This document shows positions 9,678 through 17,964 of a stretch of 64,000 bases of DNA, piece by piece. The DNA comes from a virus, in the IMG/VR virus record IMGVR_UViG_3300037087_000046, positions 1 to 64,000 of that record; one strand, written 5' to 3'. Positions within the stretch are counted from its first letter, which is position 1. Each line of letters starts with the position of its first letter. A model generated the notes under the pieces. That model saw only the letters and a program-made list of their open reading frames with translations, was not told the DNA's origin and did no database searches. The position numbers were made by a program, and so were the translations under genes.

Positions 9678-9835
9678 AACACATACTCCTTGTTTCAGAT
9701 GGTAAGTTGTACCAAGTATTTTTCTGGGACAAAGAGGATATAGTAGCGATTGAGTATTTAAATCGGTTTAATGAATGGATACCTATAGAAAGGCATTTAC
9801 ATGCAAATTACAGACGAGATTTGGCTGGCTGGTAA
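9674..9835 (+). CDS. Small hypothetical protein
   Basis: A 53-residue protein beginning with GTG that overlaps the preceding stop (GTGA). Composition is aromatic and charged, with no motif I recognise. It runs 35 bases into the next gene in another frame. Support is the coupling and an otherwise empty gap. Confidence 0.5.
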   Translation: MKHILLVSDGKLYQVFFWDKEDIVAIEYLNRFNEWIPIERHLHANYRRDLAGW

Positions 9836-10340
9836 GGGGCCAAGTCTGGATACTTTCGACTGGTCTAAGGCAGGGAAGTACCGAGTAGGAATCAATGAAG
9901 CAGCATATTTTGTACCGGACTGTTGGGGAGCAATTGCCCTTGATGAACGTGTCTTGGATAAGTATATGGGGAAGTGTGTCCCATCAAGACACCTGACCTA
10001 TGACCATGAACCATTGCCACCCCACATCATTGTGTTTAAGAAGCCCTCAGCGGCACGTTACAACTTCCCGAATGATTACACATGGCAGAAGCATGTTCAG
10101 GTTCAGACCTGCTACAGTACGGCCACAGTAGCCATTGAATTGTTTCATTCCTTTGGGGTAAAGAAAATAAACTTCATTGGCTTTGACTCATGGGATGGTG
10201 TTGGTAACTACTCAGACAAAATAATTGAGTTCAAAGGGCGTGGTAGTAACAGTGATTGTTTCAAGGGGATAAACCAACAGATTGCAAAGGTTCTAAAAGA
10301 AACGGGGGTTGAAGCCACTTGGCATCACCAATTGAAGTAG
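9801..10340 (+). CDS. DUF115/glycosyltransferase-like fold protein
   Basis: A 179-residue protein starting IWLAGKGPSLDTFDW. The GxGPSL nucleotide-binding turn resembles DUF115/motility-accessory-factor and related sialyltransferase-like proteins. Later segments (VGINEAAYF, FIGFDSWDG) fit the same Rossmann-like layout. It opens a run of glycosyltransferase-like genes, so modification of a phage or host surface glycan is a fair inference. Confidence 0.5.
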   Translation: MQITDEIWLAGKGPSLDTFDWSKAGKYRVGINEAAYFVPDCWGAIALDERVLDKYMGKCVPSRHLTYDHEPLPPHIIVFKKPSAARYNFPNDYTWQKHVQVQTCYSTATVAIELFHSFGVKKINFIGFDSWDGVGNYSDKIIEFKGRGSNSDCFKGINQQIAKVLKETGVEATWHHQLK

Positions 10341-10522
10341 CAGACACATATTGTCGTATAGATATGCGGCACTTATGCAAGATACTTGGCATGAAGATGC
10401 CAAATCCACTGGAAGGATTACCCGAAGTTTATGCCGAAGACGACATTAGTGATAACGTGTTGCAACAAACTGGAACTACTCAAGTTGTGTCTACCAACAA
10501 TACTGAAGCAGAACGTTCCTGA
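10319..10522 (+). CDS. Doubtful small ORF between glycosyltransferase genes
   Basis: A 67-codon frame beginning at TTG, overlapping 22 bases of the previous gene and 92 bases of the next. It fills an otherwise uncoded gap of 90 bases. Its central residues look protein-like, but the long overlap makes it uncertain. It may instead be the eroded end of one neighbour. Confidence 0.3.
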   Translation: MASPIEVADTYCRIDMRHLCKILGMKMPNPLEGLPEVYAEDDISDNVLQQTGTTQVVSTNNTEAERS

Positions 10523-11945
10523 TTTAGAGATATTGGTTATCTCTGATACCCCTTATCAGGATGACTTGATTGAATACTGTACAGAGATGGGTGTGAAGTT
10601 CCATTTCACCCAGAATGAAGAACCCCGTACATGGTGTGTAACTGCTAACAAAGGTGTAGAGTTGGCAACAGGTGAGAACATCATTCTTTGTCATGCTGAA
10701 ATCTATCATATCGACAAGGTACTTGTCGATATGATAGCCACCATTAAGCCTAAAACAGTTGTGCATCCTATTGGGTATGACGACCAGAGTGGTAAGTATC
10801 TGAAGGTTGTTCAGTCTGGTAAAGATGGGGACTTAGAGACGTGCACGAGTTTAAACACCCGTGTGTCCTTCATACAAGGTTTCCGTAAAGAAGACTACGT
10901 TGGTTTTGATGAAGACTTTGCAGAAGGGCATGCGTTTGAGGATGTAGATTTTTCTGAACGTATGGAGCATTCTGGGTGTACCTTCGTAGAAGTACCTGCT
11001 AAAGTTGTGCATCTATTCCATAAGCGGGGTGTAACAAAAAACCGTAATGCTAAATGGGAAAAGAACCGTTTGCTTCTTGAAGAGAAACGCAAGGAGCGTC
11101 TTATTAAAAACACAGAAATAATTGATAAGATTGCTGAAGGTTCGGTAGTAGTTAATGTGGATAGTAAAAAGCCAATCCCCAAAAATATTTCACAAGCCAT
11201 GGTAAGGACACCTACGGTGTCCTTAATAATCTTCTGCCACAACAAACTAAGGTATCTTGCGAAATGCTGGCCAACCCTACGGAAACAACTTAAACCTAAC
11301 ATTGAAGTCCTTGTTATTTCCGATACCCCTGAACAGGCTGACTTAAAACAATTCTGTTCCAAGAATAATATCAGGGTACATTTCACAGGTAATACAAAAC
11401 CAAGAACGTGGTGTGTATCGGCTAACACCGGGGTAAATCTTACAACTGGGGATATTATTATCTTCAACCATGCAGAGATATTTCACTTGGGTAATACCAT
11501 TGAACAGATGGTGAAGAACATAGGTGTAAAGACCTTGGTACACCCTGATGGGATGGATGATATTAACGGAGTTTATCTGGGGGCGTTGAATCATGGAAAA
11601 CAGGGGGTCTACTCAAACAGGTATAAGTTGGGTACACAGTATTCATGCTGTCAGGCGTTCCGTCGTGAAGACTATCTTGGCTATGATGAAGAGTTTGCTG
11701 ATGGTCATGCCTGTGAAGATATTGACTTCTACGAAAGAATGGTAGAAGCAGACTTTAAGTTTATTGAGATACCTGCACGAGTGGTTCATCTATACCATAA
11801 ACGGGGGACGTATGGACAAGACCCCGAATTTATAGCAAAGCGTTACAAGCGCAATTGTGAGATACTGGAGAAGAAGCGTAATGATCGTAATATCATTTTA
11901 CACGGTAAACACCCCCTATCAAACGGAGATATTAAACCTTCGTAG
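10431..11945 (+). CDS. Tandem GT2-like glycosyltransferase
   Basis: A 504-residue protein made of two homologous halves of about 240 residues. Each half has the same series of motifs: TxxxxCxNKL near its start, an LVISDTP strand, PRTWCVxANxGV, HAEI(Y/F)H (the place of the usual DXD), and a late (F/C)EDxDFxERM acidic motif typical of GT-A family 2 enzymes. The internal duplication is unusual. It may build a two-step glycan or let one half bind and the other catalyse. Confidence 0.75.
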   Translation: MPKTTLVITCCNKLELLKLCLPTILKQNVPDLEILVISDTPYQDDLIEYCTEMGVKFHFTQNEEPRTWCVTANKGVELATGENIILCHAEIYHIDKVLVDMIATIKPKTVVHPIGYDDQSGKYLKVVQSGKDGDLETCTSLNTRVSFIQGFRKEDYVGFDEDFAEGHAFEDVDFSERMEHSGCTFVEVPAKVVHLFHKRGVTKNRNAKWEKNRLLLEEKRKERLIKNTEIIDKIAEGSVVVNVDSKKPIPKNISQAMVRTPTVSLIIFCHNKLRYLAKCWPTLRKQLKPNIEVLVISDTPEQADLKQFCSKNNIRVHFTGNTKPRTWCVSANTGVNLTTGDIIIFNHAEIFHLGNTIEQMVKNIGVKTLVHPDGMDDINGVYLGALNHGKQGVYSNRYKLGTQYSCCQAFRREDYLGYDEEFADGHACEDIDFYERMVEADFKFIEIPARVVHLYHKRGTYGQDPEFIAKRYKRNCEILEKKRNDRNIILHGKHPLSNGDIKPS

Positions 11946-12435
11946 GTCTCTTTCTAAACTTCACATGATTTCTCACATGAAGCCAGTTGAGAGTAAAGGT
12001 AGTTGGGCTTCTAACTGTTCTCTGAAACCCGGTATTATTCTTGAAGCGTTGGACAATTATCCAGACGATATTCTCTACCTTGATGCAGATGCTGAGGTTC
12101 TGGCTTACCCAAAATACTTTGAAACCATGCCGGGTGATATTGGTATGCACTATAAGGATGGTCGGGAGTTACTGAATGGGACTATGTTCATTAGAAATAA
12201 TCCTGCGTCCCGCAGTCTTATCTCTAAATGGGCAGAAGTACAAGCAGCCAATTCAGACCAGATGGATAACCACATTCTACAGAAAGTCATAAAGGAACAT
12301 GCTAAAGAACTTGGGTGTACTGTAACAGATATTCCCCCACAGTATTGCCAGATATTTGACCTGATGGCTAACTGTGGAGAACCTATCATACGCCATAACC
12401 AAGCAAGTAGGCGGTTCAAGAGGTTGGTGCGATGA
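11881..12435 (+). CDS. GT-A type glycosyltransferase
   Basis: The likely start is ATG 11881, giving 184 residues. LYLDADAEVL (about residue 64) is the metal-binding DXD of nucleotide-sugar transferases, and FIRNNPASRSL followed by a late RHNQASRR fit the acceptor side. It overlaps the end of the tandem GT2 gene and continues the glycan-modification block. Confidence 0.65.
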   Translation: MIVISFYTVNTPYQTEILNLRRSLSKLHMISHMKPVESKGSWASNCSLKPGIILEALDNYPDDILYLDADAEVLAYPKYFETMPGDIGMHYKDGRELLNGTMFIRNNPASRSLISKWAEVQAANSDQMDNHILQKVIKEHAKELGCTVTDIPPQYCQIFDLMANCGEPIIRHNQASRRFKRLVR

Positions 12436-12512
12436 ACAGTGTAATAATCGGCTATATTTTAGCAGGTATTATTTTGTTCTGGATGTTAAAGATGGGTACG
12501 TATAAGGCATGA
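12432..12512 (+). CDS. 26-residue single-span membrane peptide
   Basis: Starts at an ATGA overlap with the previous gene. Residues 4-20 form one hydrophobic helix with a short Lys-containing tail. It is the last gene before the terminator. Function is unknown; tiny membrane peptides of this kind are common in phage operons. Confidence 0.55.
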   Translation: MNSVIIGYILAGIILFWMLKMGTYKA

Positions 12513-12551
12513 AAAAACCCACGAGACACTAAGTGTCTCGTGGGACTTTTT
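12512..12551. terminator. Bidirectional intrinsic terminator between convergent operons
   Basis: A perfect 12-bp stem (12518-12529 with 12533-12544) and a 3-base loop, with T5 on the + side and A6 on the left that serves as a T-run for the - strand. It lies between the + tail operon and the - replication operon. Confidence 0.9.
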
Positions 12552-12552
12552 G

Positions 12553-13182
12553 TTATACCCGGATACTCATTTCTGTAAGGCGTTTGTACAACTTAGCGGT
12601 AGCCAAACAATCCCAAAGGGAGTTGTGGCTATTGGGGGTTTCAATACCTTCCTTGTTACACATGGACTCCAAACCTACTTTAGACCAAGGATATTCTTTT
12701 CCATTCATGACAGAATGGTCATTCATAAAATTAGCAACAGCCATTGTGTCTCGCGGATGATGACTGAAGTAGTGGGAGTACAACTCCCGCCCCATGATTG
12801 ATTCAAGGAAGGGCTTATCAAATGCAATGTAATTGTGCCCCAGTGGAATCATACGTTTGCGAACAACACCATTTTTTTCATAGGGTAGTTTCAGTCCAAT
12901 AACCCATTCCTCAAAATATCGAAGTGCTGCCTCCCTTGTCAATCCGTGCAGCAAGGCTTTCTTGTAACCACTGCCATTCACGCGTAAGGCCGCTGGGTCT
13001 GCATCCTCAGGGTGTTCCGGTTTGATGTAGCAGTCAAACACGGGGTCAATCGGTTCCATATCAGCGTTCAAGGGTACAATAGACCATTGCCATATTTCAT
13101 GCTTCTCCGGGTCTGTACCAGTTGTCTCGGTGTCAACTGCCACCAACTGTTCTCCGAAGAAGTGCTCAAGTGAGTTGGACAT
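12553..13182 (-). CDS. DnaQ-like 3'-5' exonuclease (DEDDh)
   Basis: A 209-residue protein with Exo I DTETTG (residues 17-22), Exo II around GHNYIAFDKPF and Exo III HNSLWD, the DEDDh layout of DnaQ/RNase T exonucleases. It probably works in proofreading, DNA end trimming or RNA turnover for the phage. It is the last gene of the leftward operon and ends at the bidirectional terminator. Confidence 0.85.
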   Translation of the reverse strand: MSNSLEHFFGEQLVAVDTETTGTDPEKHEIWQWSIVPLNADMEPIDPVFDCYIKPEHPEDADPAALRVNGSGYKKALLHGLTREAALRYFEEWVIGLKLPYEKNGVVRKRMIPLGHNYIAFDKPFLESIMGRELYSHYFSHHPRDTMAVANFMNDHSVMNGKEYPWSKVGLESMCNKEGIETPNSHNSLWDCLATAKLYKRLTEMSIRV

Positions 13183-13341
13183 CTATTCCTCCACTTCAAG
13201 AATGAGTTTGTTTTCTTCTAATACTCCAGCCCTAAAATTGTGATAGGCTGTCCCCATTTGTTTTGACCCCTGTAAAAATTTACATTCGTCTGGGTGGTTG
13301 TCCAGCCATTCTTGGAACAACATTGCTATTTTACTTGCCAT
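13183..13341 (-). CDS. Small hypothetical protein
   Basis: A 52-residue charged protein with a helical centre, encoded between the exonuclease and a Cys-containing small gene. No family recognised. Its position in a densely packed operon supports it being real. Confidence 0.55.
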   Translation of the reverse strand: MASKIAMLFQEWLDNHPDECKFLQGSKQMGTAYHNFRAGVLEENKLILEVEE

Positions 13342-13344
13342 TAG

Positions 13345-13527
13345 TTAAATCCCCTTGACCGTTTTATGATAATCTGATAGTATTTCGTGTCCGTCTGCAC
13401 ACCTTAAAAGAGCGGAGGAATTGAGATACCCAATAGCAGACAATCTTTTCCCACAATGGCAAATGCCCCAGGGAAGATTGTCTAAGATGGTTTGTTGGCG
13501 TAGTGTTTCATCCTCAAGAACCCTCAC
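13345..13527 (-). CDS. Small Cys-containing protein
   Basis: A 60-residue protein with CHC and a later C..GH that could form a metal site. Eight bases separate it from the upstream gene. Function is unknown. Confidence 0.5.
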   Translation of the reverse strand: MRVLEDETLRQQTILDNLPWGICHCGKRLSAIGYLNSSALLRCADGHEILSDYHKTVKGI

Positions 13528-13535
13528 GCGGTCTT

Positions 13536-13919
13536 TCAGTTTTCGATCTGTGATAGATATGCCAGTTGGCAGTCATCACTACATTGATGTTGTTCTTGAT
13601 GTTCTTCTAACTCCCCTAATTCGGACTCCAATTCCTCCTTCTCATCAAGTGCCTTGTTGGTAAGTTCTCTTACTCTTTCTGGGGTTAAGCCCTCCGGGTC
13701 TCCTTGGGACGTTACCCACGGGTGAGAATAACTTCTCCACTGCTCAAGTTCTTTCTCAAGTTCCAGAACATGTTGTTCCAATGCTTCTTTCATCTGACAA
13801 TCTTCACAGGGAGCCAAGTAGCCTGTCTTACCACAGTCATCACAGGAGACATATCCCCATCCTACATGATAATGACCATACCCACTGCATGTAGGGCATC
13901 TCTTAACTGGAAGATTCAT
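13536..13919 (-). CDS. Zinc-finger/coiled-coil protein (DnaJ-type CxxC repeats)
   Basis: A 127-residue protein with three CxxC pairs in the first 41 residues (CPTC, CDDC, CEDC) and a glycine pattern like a DnaJ central zinc finger. A long Glu/Leu-rich coiled coil and a second Cys pair follow near the C-terminus. It could be an adaptor or DNA-associated protein. It overlaps the next upstream gene by 4 bp. Confidence 0.65.
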   Translation of the reverse strand: MNLPVKRCPTCSGYGHYHVGWGYVSCDDCGKTGYLAPCEDCQMKEALEQHVLELEKELEQWRSYSHPWVTSQGDPEGLTPERVRELTNKALDEKEELESELGELEEHQEQHQCSDDCQLAYLSQIEN

Positions 13920-14188
13920 AGTCCAAGTGCCTCTCTTATCTGTGATTTGACTGTGGCGGTCGTTCTATTAACAATTTCCTTGTGCATTTTTTCTGACCCA
14001 CACCAATGGGTGGACAAATAATATGCCAATGATTTAGGTACTAATATCTTTGTTTCTTTTGAGGTTGTGCGTAGGTTATCACATATTTTTATATAAGGCT
14101 CATCAGCATCAAAATCAGCACCACATACCCAAAACCCATCTGGGGTTTCTAATATCCCGCCTATTGTTGCATCCTGTCTATCTCTCAT
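13916..14188 (-). CDS. Hypothetical protein
   Basis: The start is set at 14188 because GGAGAT lies just upstream, giving 90 residues. It overlaps the upstream gene by about 10 bases. The centre is beta-rich and the C-terminus helical. No recognised domain. Confidence 0.6.
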   Translation of the reverse strand: MRDRQDATIGGILETPDGFWVCGADFDADEPYIKICDNLRTTSKETKILVPKSLAYYLSTHWCGSEKMHKEIVNRTTATVKSQIREALGL

Positions 14189-14432
14189 TAAAATATCTCC
14201 TTGCTTTTTCCAGATATGAATTAGCCTCACTGAGTTCTTCTACTACGTCATATTCCCCTAGAGCAGTTTCTAACTTACATAGAACGTCATTTAGCATTTG
14301 TGATAAATCCATATAATCCAACTCAAGTTCTTCTACGTCTTCTACTCGGCAATATTGTCCCTTCGGTGTTGGTTCAGATTCCCAAGGAGGGTCTGACATC
14401 CCTTCATTCACTAAATTTATTCTATCAATCAT
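14178..14432 (-). CDS. Hypothetical helical protein
   Basis: The start at 14432 has AGGAGGT upstream; the 84-residue product has a long acidic and helical C-terminal half that may form a coiled coil. It overlaps the dNMP kinase gene by 8 bp. Function is unknown. Confidence 0.6.
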   Translation of the reverse strand: MIDRINLVNEGMSDPPWESEPTPKGQYCRVEDVEELELDYMDLSQMLNDVLCKLETALGEYDVVEELSEANSYLEKARRYFNER

Positions 14433-14949
14433 TTGACACCTCCTTAGCCAGTTCTGCGAATGTTCCTGAATTGTTAATGCCGTTGCTAATGTACTCTGGG
14501 TTGATGCCTTGTTCGCTTGAATGCTCACCAAGTTCCTTGGCGAGTCCTCCTCTACCATAAATCTTAATCACCTTCCCACCAAGACGAATAATCTCTTCCG
14601 CCTCATTGTTGTAGCGTACATCATCCACAATAATCAGGTAGTCTTTTGGGGCATCAAATCCCTTGTAATATCTTACTTCCTGAAGCATAGAATCTGCTTC
14701 AGTCTTCCATTCTCTTACCCAATACTTATCATCATAACGGCGGAATAGTTCCCCAAAATCCTGGAGGAACTTGCGACCCTTCTCATCCTTCTGCCCATCC
14801 CACCCGGCAAGTTTAGCCATTTCTTTGAGACGTTTTGCGAAGGGAATGATTAGTGCCACGGTACTTCTGTGGCACTGTGCCTTAATAAAATCAGCCGCTG
14901 TACTCTTGCCACTTCCTGCTTTTCCGGTAATGCCGACGTAGTTAATCAT
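14425..14949 (-). CDS. Deoxynucleoside monophosphate kinase-like P-loop enzyme
   Basis: The start is taken at 14949, so the protein opens with a strand and GITGKAGSGKST, a Walker A loop at about residues 5-16. It has a late IIVDDVRYNNEAE segment with conserved Asp and Arg, as in phage dNMP kinases of the T4 gp1 type. The length of 174 residues fits. It would convert dNMPs to dNDPs for phage DNA synthesis, alongside ThyX and the other nucleotide enzymes elsewhere in the window. Confidence 0.75.
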   Translation of the reverse strand: MINYVGITGKAGSGKSTAADFIKAQCHRSTVALIIPFAKRLKEMAKLAGWDGQKDEKGRKFLQDFGELFRRYDDKYWVREWKTEADSMLQEVRYYKGFDAPKDYLIIVDDVRYNNEAEEIIRLGGKVIKIYGRGGLAKELGEHSSEQGINPEYISNGINNSGTFAELAKEVSND

Positions 14950-15175
14950 ATAGCGCAAACCACTCCTCGCTAAGAATATCTTCTGCTCTGAAATGAACAA
15001 ACACTGGGGGTATCTCTGCTTCTTTTGCATAGGGATAATAATACATTAGGTGGTATTGTGGGTCTGGGTCATCTTTAGGGTACCCTTCATAAACACAATA
15101 CCCTCCATGCCAGTTAGGGTGGCTTATTTTACATCCTGAGTGCACCGCTGAACTAACTGCATCAATCAGATTCAT
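14942..15175 (-). CDS. DUF2829 / Tad2-like protein, candidate anti-Thoeris sponge
   Basis: A 77-residue protein that fits the DUF2829 pattern: an N-terminal helix (AVSSAVHSGCKI), a W/G turn (HPNWHG), and a C-terminal AEDILSEEWF close to the family's aDlLAeDW signature. Tad2 proteins of this family bind the cyclic ADP-ribose-type messenger made by Thoeris ThsB and block phage defence. The ligand residues cannot be checked here, so the function is by family resemblance. It overlaps both neighbours in an ATGA-linked operon. Confidence 0.6.
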   Translation of the reverse strand: MNLIDAVSSAVHSGCKISHPNWHGGYCVYEGYPKDDPDPQYHLMYYYPYAKEAEIPPVFVHFRAEDILSEEWFALYD

Positions 15176-15351
15176 TTAGGCACCTCCGGCAGTGGCATCC
15201 AATGTGTAACTTGATGAATAATATCATCATTACATACCCACATTGTATATTCTCCCTCATAGCATGTAGCAACACATACTACCCCGTTTGCTGTAACGAG
15301 TAGAGGTATATCATACGGGGGGCTTCCTTGTAGCACGCTAATCCACTTCAT
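15172..15351 (-). CDS. DUF551-type small protein
   Basis: A 59-residue protein with the DUF551 frame: it opens WISV and closes VTHWMPLPEVP. Two further DUF551-type genes occur at 60631-60813 and 60905-61084. These proteins are common in phages and prophages and have no known function. Its stop overlaps the next ATG. Confidence 0.75.
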   Translation of the reverse strand: MKWISVLQGSPPYDIPLLVTANGVVCVATCYEGEYTMWVCNDDIIHQVTHWMPLPEVPK

Positions 15352-15817
15352 GGAAGTATCCTTTCAACCCACATGCCCGAAGAATCTGGGCATTCTCTTT
15401 ACCAAATGCAACAAGCACCGAAGGTGCTCCTGCATTGTTAGGATAAATTGTACCATCACCCTTGCAAAATTGCAAGCGTTTTTCAAGAAAAAGAATACCG
15501 CTCATATTTGGGAACACTATCTCTTGGAACATCTTGGTGTCGGTACGTGCAAAGATAAGGGCTATACCATTACCGTGTGCAGCCAACTTCTTAACCCACT
15601 TAATAGTTTCTTTACCATAAGGGGGATTAAGCCATACACGCCCGTCCCAATCCATAAGAAGACCGTCATCGTCCTTTGTGAAGTGCCGCGTTGCTGTCTT
15701 CCAAGGCCGATTGATTGGACTGCAAGGGTCTAAATCGAAGCATCCCAACGCTTCGATAATATACTTTGGCGTAAGCCACTCTTCACTTCCATGCTGGTTC
15801 TGGTCAAAATTAGACAT
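15338..15817 (-). CDS. dam: Phage DNA N-6-adenine methyltransferase (Dam family)
   Basis: A 159-residue protein with the catalytic NPPY motif in WLNPPYGKETI and the compact layout of the phage Dam family (PF05869). It should transfer methyl from S-adenosylmethionine to adenine, often within GATC. Both 257-bp inverted repeats in this window contain five GATC sites each, which are possible targets. Methylation could also protect against host restriction. Target specificity cannot be read from the sequence. Confidence 0.8.
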   Translation of the reverse strand: MSNFDQNQHGSEEWLTPKYIIEALGCFDLDPCSPINRPWKTATRHFTKDDDGLLMDWDGRVWLNPPYGKETIKWVKKLAAHGNGIALIFARTDTKMFQEIVFPNMSGILFLEKRLQFCKGDGTIYPNNAGAPSVLVAFGKENAQILRACGLKGYFHEVD

Positions 15818-15820
15818 ACT

Positions 15821-17242
15821 TTATCCATTCATCTTAATAGAGTAATTTTTATTTCCATCCGTATAGTACACCTTGCCACTTATGTTTGACAGCGGCATGG
15901 AAGAATCCAGCGGACAATTTGGTATTTCCTTTACCTTGGCGTTATCCATGAATACTTCCATTGTATCTCCATCCATCAACACACACGGACCATTAGGAAC
16001 CTTGGTGAAGTTTACTATCTTGTCATCTGTCTCTACAACGCGGCAGGTATATGTAGTATATTTTTTATCAAACACACAAACGAACCTGTAGTATTTTCCT
16101 GCTTTCTCAGCAATGACTACTAAGATTGTATCCTCACCCTTAACATCAATAACCCTGTGCCCGAATACTTCTGGTATCTCCTTCAACCAGATAGAACCCT
16201 GTTCGTATGGAATCGCAAAATACGGTCTACCTAATAGGTCTTGATAAACTACCCCATCAAAAATCTTTGGGTTAAGCAAAGAGCAGAGTTTTTTACCAGG
16301 TTGTTCAAGAAGGATGTTACTCACAGTGTAATACCTGCCATCTCTAACCATTGTGTTTTTAGGTAGTTTAACCTTCTTCACCATAGGACATTCAACAATA
16401 GTGAAGGCTGAATTAGAGGGAGTAAACAATACTGTCTGGGCTGTAATAGCCCCCATTCCTACAGGCGGTTCTAACCTATCACCATGTCTAAACACTCTTT
16501 TAAACCATTCCAGTTGGTTACTCGGTATGACTGTCAGTGGGCGGCAGGATGGTGGAAGTTTAACCCCCGAGTCAAAAACAGACGCATTATTCTGCATCCG
16601 CTTCAACCATTCTTTTGGTGCATATTTAGGGTGTGCGCCCTTGTAGGGATGTATGCCAATGTAAAGTTGAAAAGCAATAACCGCCAAAGAGAACCAATCA
16701 CTTTTCTCAGTAAACGTGGTCGCGCTAAAGTCTTTAACTGAATCCATCAAAGCAGTTGCCTTAAATGATTTTGTTTGGTAACTATCCACATCAATGAAGT
16801 ATGGGATATTGTTTGAAATAATCAAATTCATTTCATTCAAATCAACAACCAGTACACCTGCTGAATGGATACTTTTAACTGTTTCAATGAGTTCTGTTAC
16901 CATCTTTACAGCGTCTTTATCTGTGAATCCAATAGTGTCTCTATACCCCTTAGTGAAGTATTTACACATGGGCTGGGCATCTTGCACAAACTTAGTAACA
17001 TACCCAATAGGTACACCCTGTTGGTCTTTAACTATTTTGATTGGGGCTATCACATTTTGTTTTTTAATTAGGGAGAGTTCAGTAATCTTTTTGGTAGGTA
17101 GCATCTTTCGTGGATCATGGTAAACTTTTACCGCCATATCGTTGTTTAACTTGTATACAGTCCCCTCCCCGCCCGATGCCACATAGTTAGAGTCAGTTAA
17201 TGAACATTCACCATACCCATCAATTTGAACTTTCATTATCAC
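15821..17242 (-). CDS. Serine/threonine-type protein kinase of a TerY-P-like triad
   Basis: A 473-residue protein. The kinase domain has a glycine loop GGEGTVY (residues 24-30), AVK with the ATP Lys at 39, a catalytic-loop variant VVDLNEMN instead of HRDxxxxN, and DVD in place of DFG. These variants fit the divergent kinases of TerY-P systems. After about residue 260 comes a beta-rich region of unknown role. Its start overlaps the PP2C gene by 23 bp, and PP2C overlaps no more than the end of the vWA gene, so the three are co-expressed. Confidence 0.8.
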   Translation of the reverse strand: MIMKVQIDGYGECSLTDSNYVASGGEGTVYKLNNDMAVKVYHDPRKMLPTKKITELSLIKKQNVIAPIKIVKDQQGVPIGYVTKFVQDAQPMCKYFTKGYRDTIGFTDKDAVKMVTELIETVKSIHSAGVLVVDLNEMNLIISNNIPYFIDVDSYQTKSFKATALMDSVKDFSATTFTEKSDWFSLAVIAFQLYIGIHPYKGAHPKYAPKEWLKRMQNNASVFDSGVKLPPSCRPLTVIPSNQLEWFKRVFRHGDRLEPPVGMGAITAQTVLFTPSNSAFTIVECPMVKKVKLPKNTMVRDGRYYTVSNILLEQPGKKLCSLLNPKIFDGVVYQDLLGRPYFAIPYEQGSIWLKEIPEVFGHRVIDVKGEDTILVVIAEKAGKYYRFVCVFDKKYTTYTCRVVETDDKIVNFTKVPNGPCVLMDGDTMEVFMDNAKVKEIPNCPLDSSMPLSNISGKVYYTDGNKNYSIKMNG

Positions 17243-17963
17243 TCCTAACTATCGCTGCCATTGAAAAATCATCTTTATGGTGTATACCATTTGTGGTCAA
17301 ATATCGCTTCAACAGGTTAAGTTTCTTTTGTAAGAACACCCCCTTAATAGAGGGGAAACTAATAACCTCATCCCCCATGTCTACTACTTCATCACCCTTG
17401 AAAAATTGTTGTATTCCATCCGACATAATAACAATCTTCTGTGGGTACTCAGCATACAGTGCAATCGGGGTTCTTATTTCACCGATGCTCTTTGAAAACC
17501 CTTGGCACAGTTGCTTTTCATAAGCAGCATCTCTATTTGGGTCTAACTTGTAACTCAAATAGTAGGGGGCGTTTGATGAATACTGGATGTCATGGTGTAC
17601 CCCGTCAATAGAGATTACCCCATCTCCCCAAGCATAAACAACACCCATGCTGTCTGTAGCCATAGCCACTATCAAAGTAGCATCAAATACTGTGCTTGGT
17701 AAATTAAGGGGTAGCATACTACTCCTTAATTTACCAAGTAGTAATTCCTCGAAGTCCCAAATATTAAAACAGATTCCATTTTCACTGATTACTTGGATGG
17801 CACATAGGGTAAGGAGTCTTGCACCAATGTCAGTGTTCTTGGATGAACTACAACCATCACTAACAATAGCATAATGTACCCCGTTTATAACCCCGTTAGA
17901 TGAATAATCTTCACATACTTTGTGTGTTGACCCAATTGTGAAAAAGGAATCTGTGTTGTACAT
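17220..17963 (-). CDS. PP2C-family protein phosphatase of the same triad
   Basis: From the ATG at 17963 it is 247 residues; a GTG at 17993 is an alternative start. PP2C motifs are present in order: CEDYS, VSDGCSSSKNTDIGA (metal Asp and Gly), ATLIVA, WGDG, MSDGIQQF and HKDDFSMAAI (late metal Asp pair). It should remove phosphate from Ser/Thr, probably reversing the adjacent kinase. It lies directly between the vWA and kinase genes. Confidence 0.85.
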   Translation of the reverse strand: MYNTDSFFTIGSTHKVCEDYSSNGVINGVHYAIVSDGCSSSKNTDIGARLLTLCAIQVISENGICFNIWDFEELLLGKLRSSMLPLNLPSTVFDATLIVAMATDSMGVVYAWGDGVISIDGVHHDIQYSSNAPYYLSYKLDPNRDAAYEKQLCQGFSKSIGEIRTPIALYAEYPQKIVIMSDGIQQFFKGDEVVDMGDEVISFPSIKGVFLQKKLNLLKRYLTTNGIHHKDDFSMAAIVRSDNESSN

Positions 17964-17964
17964 G

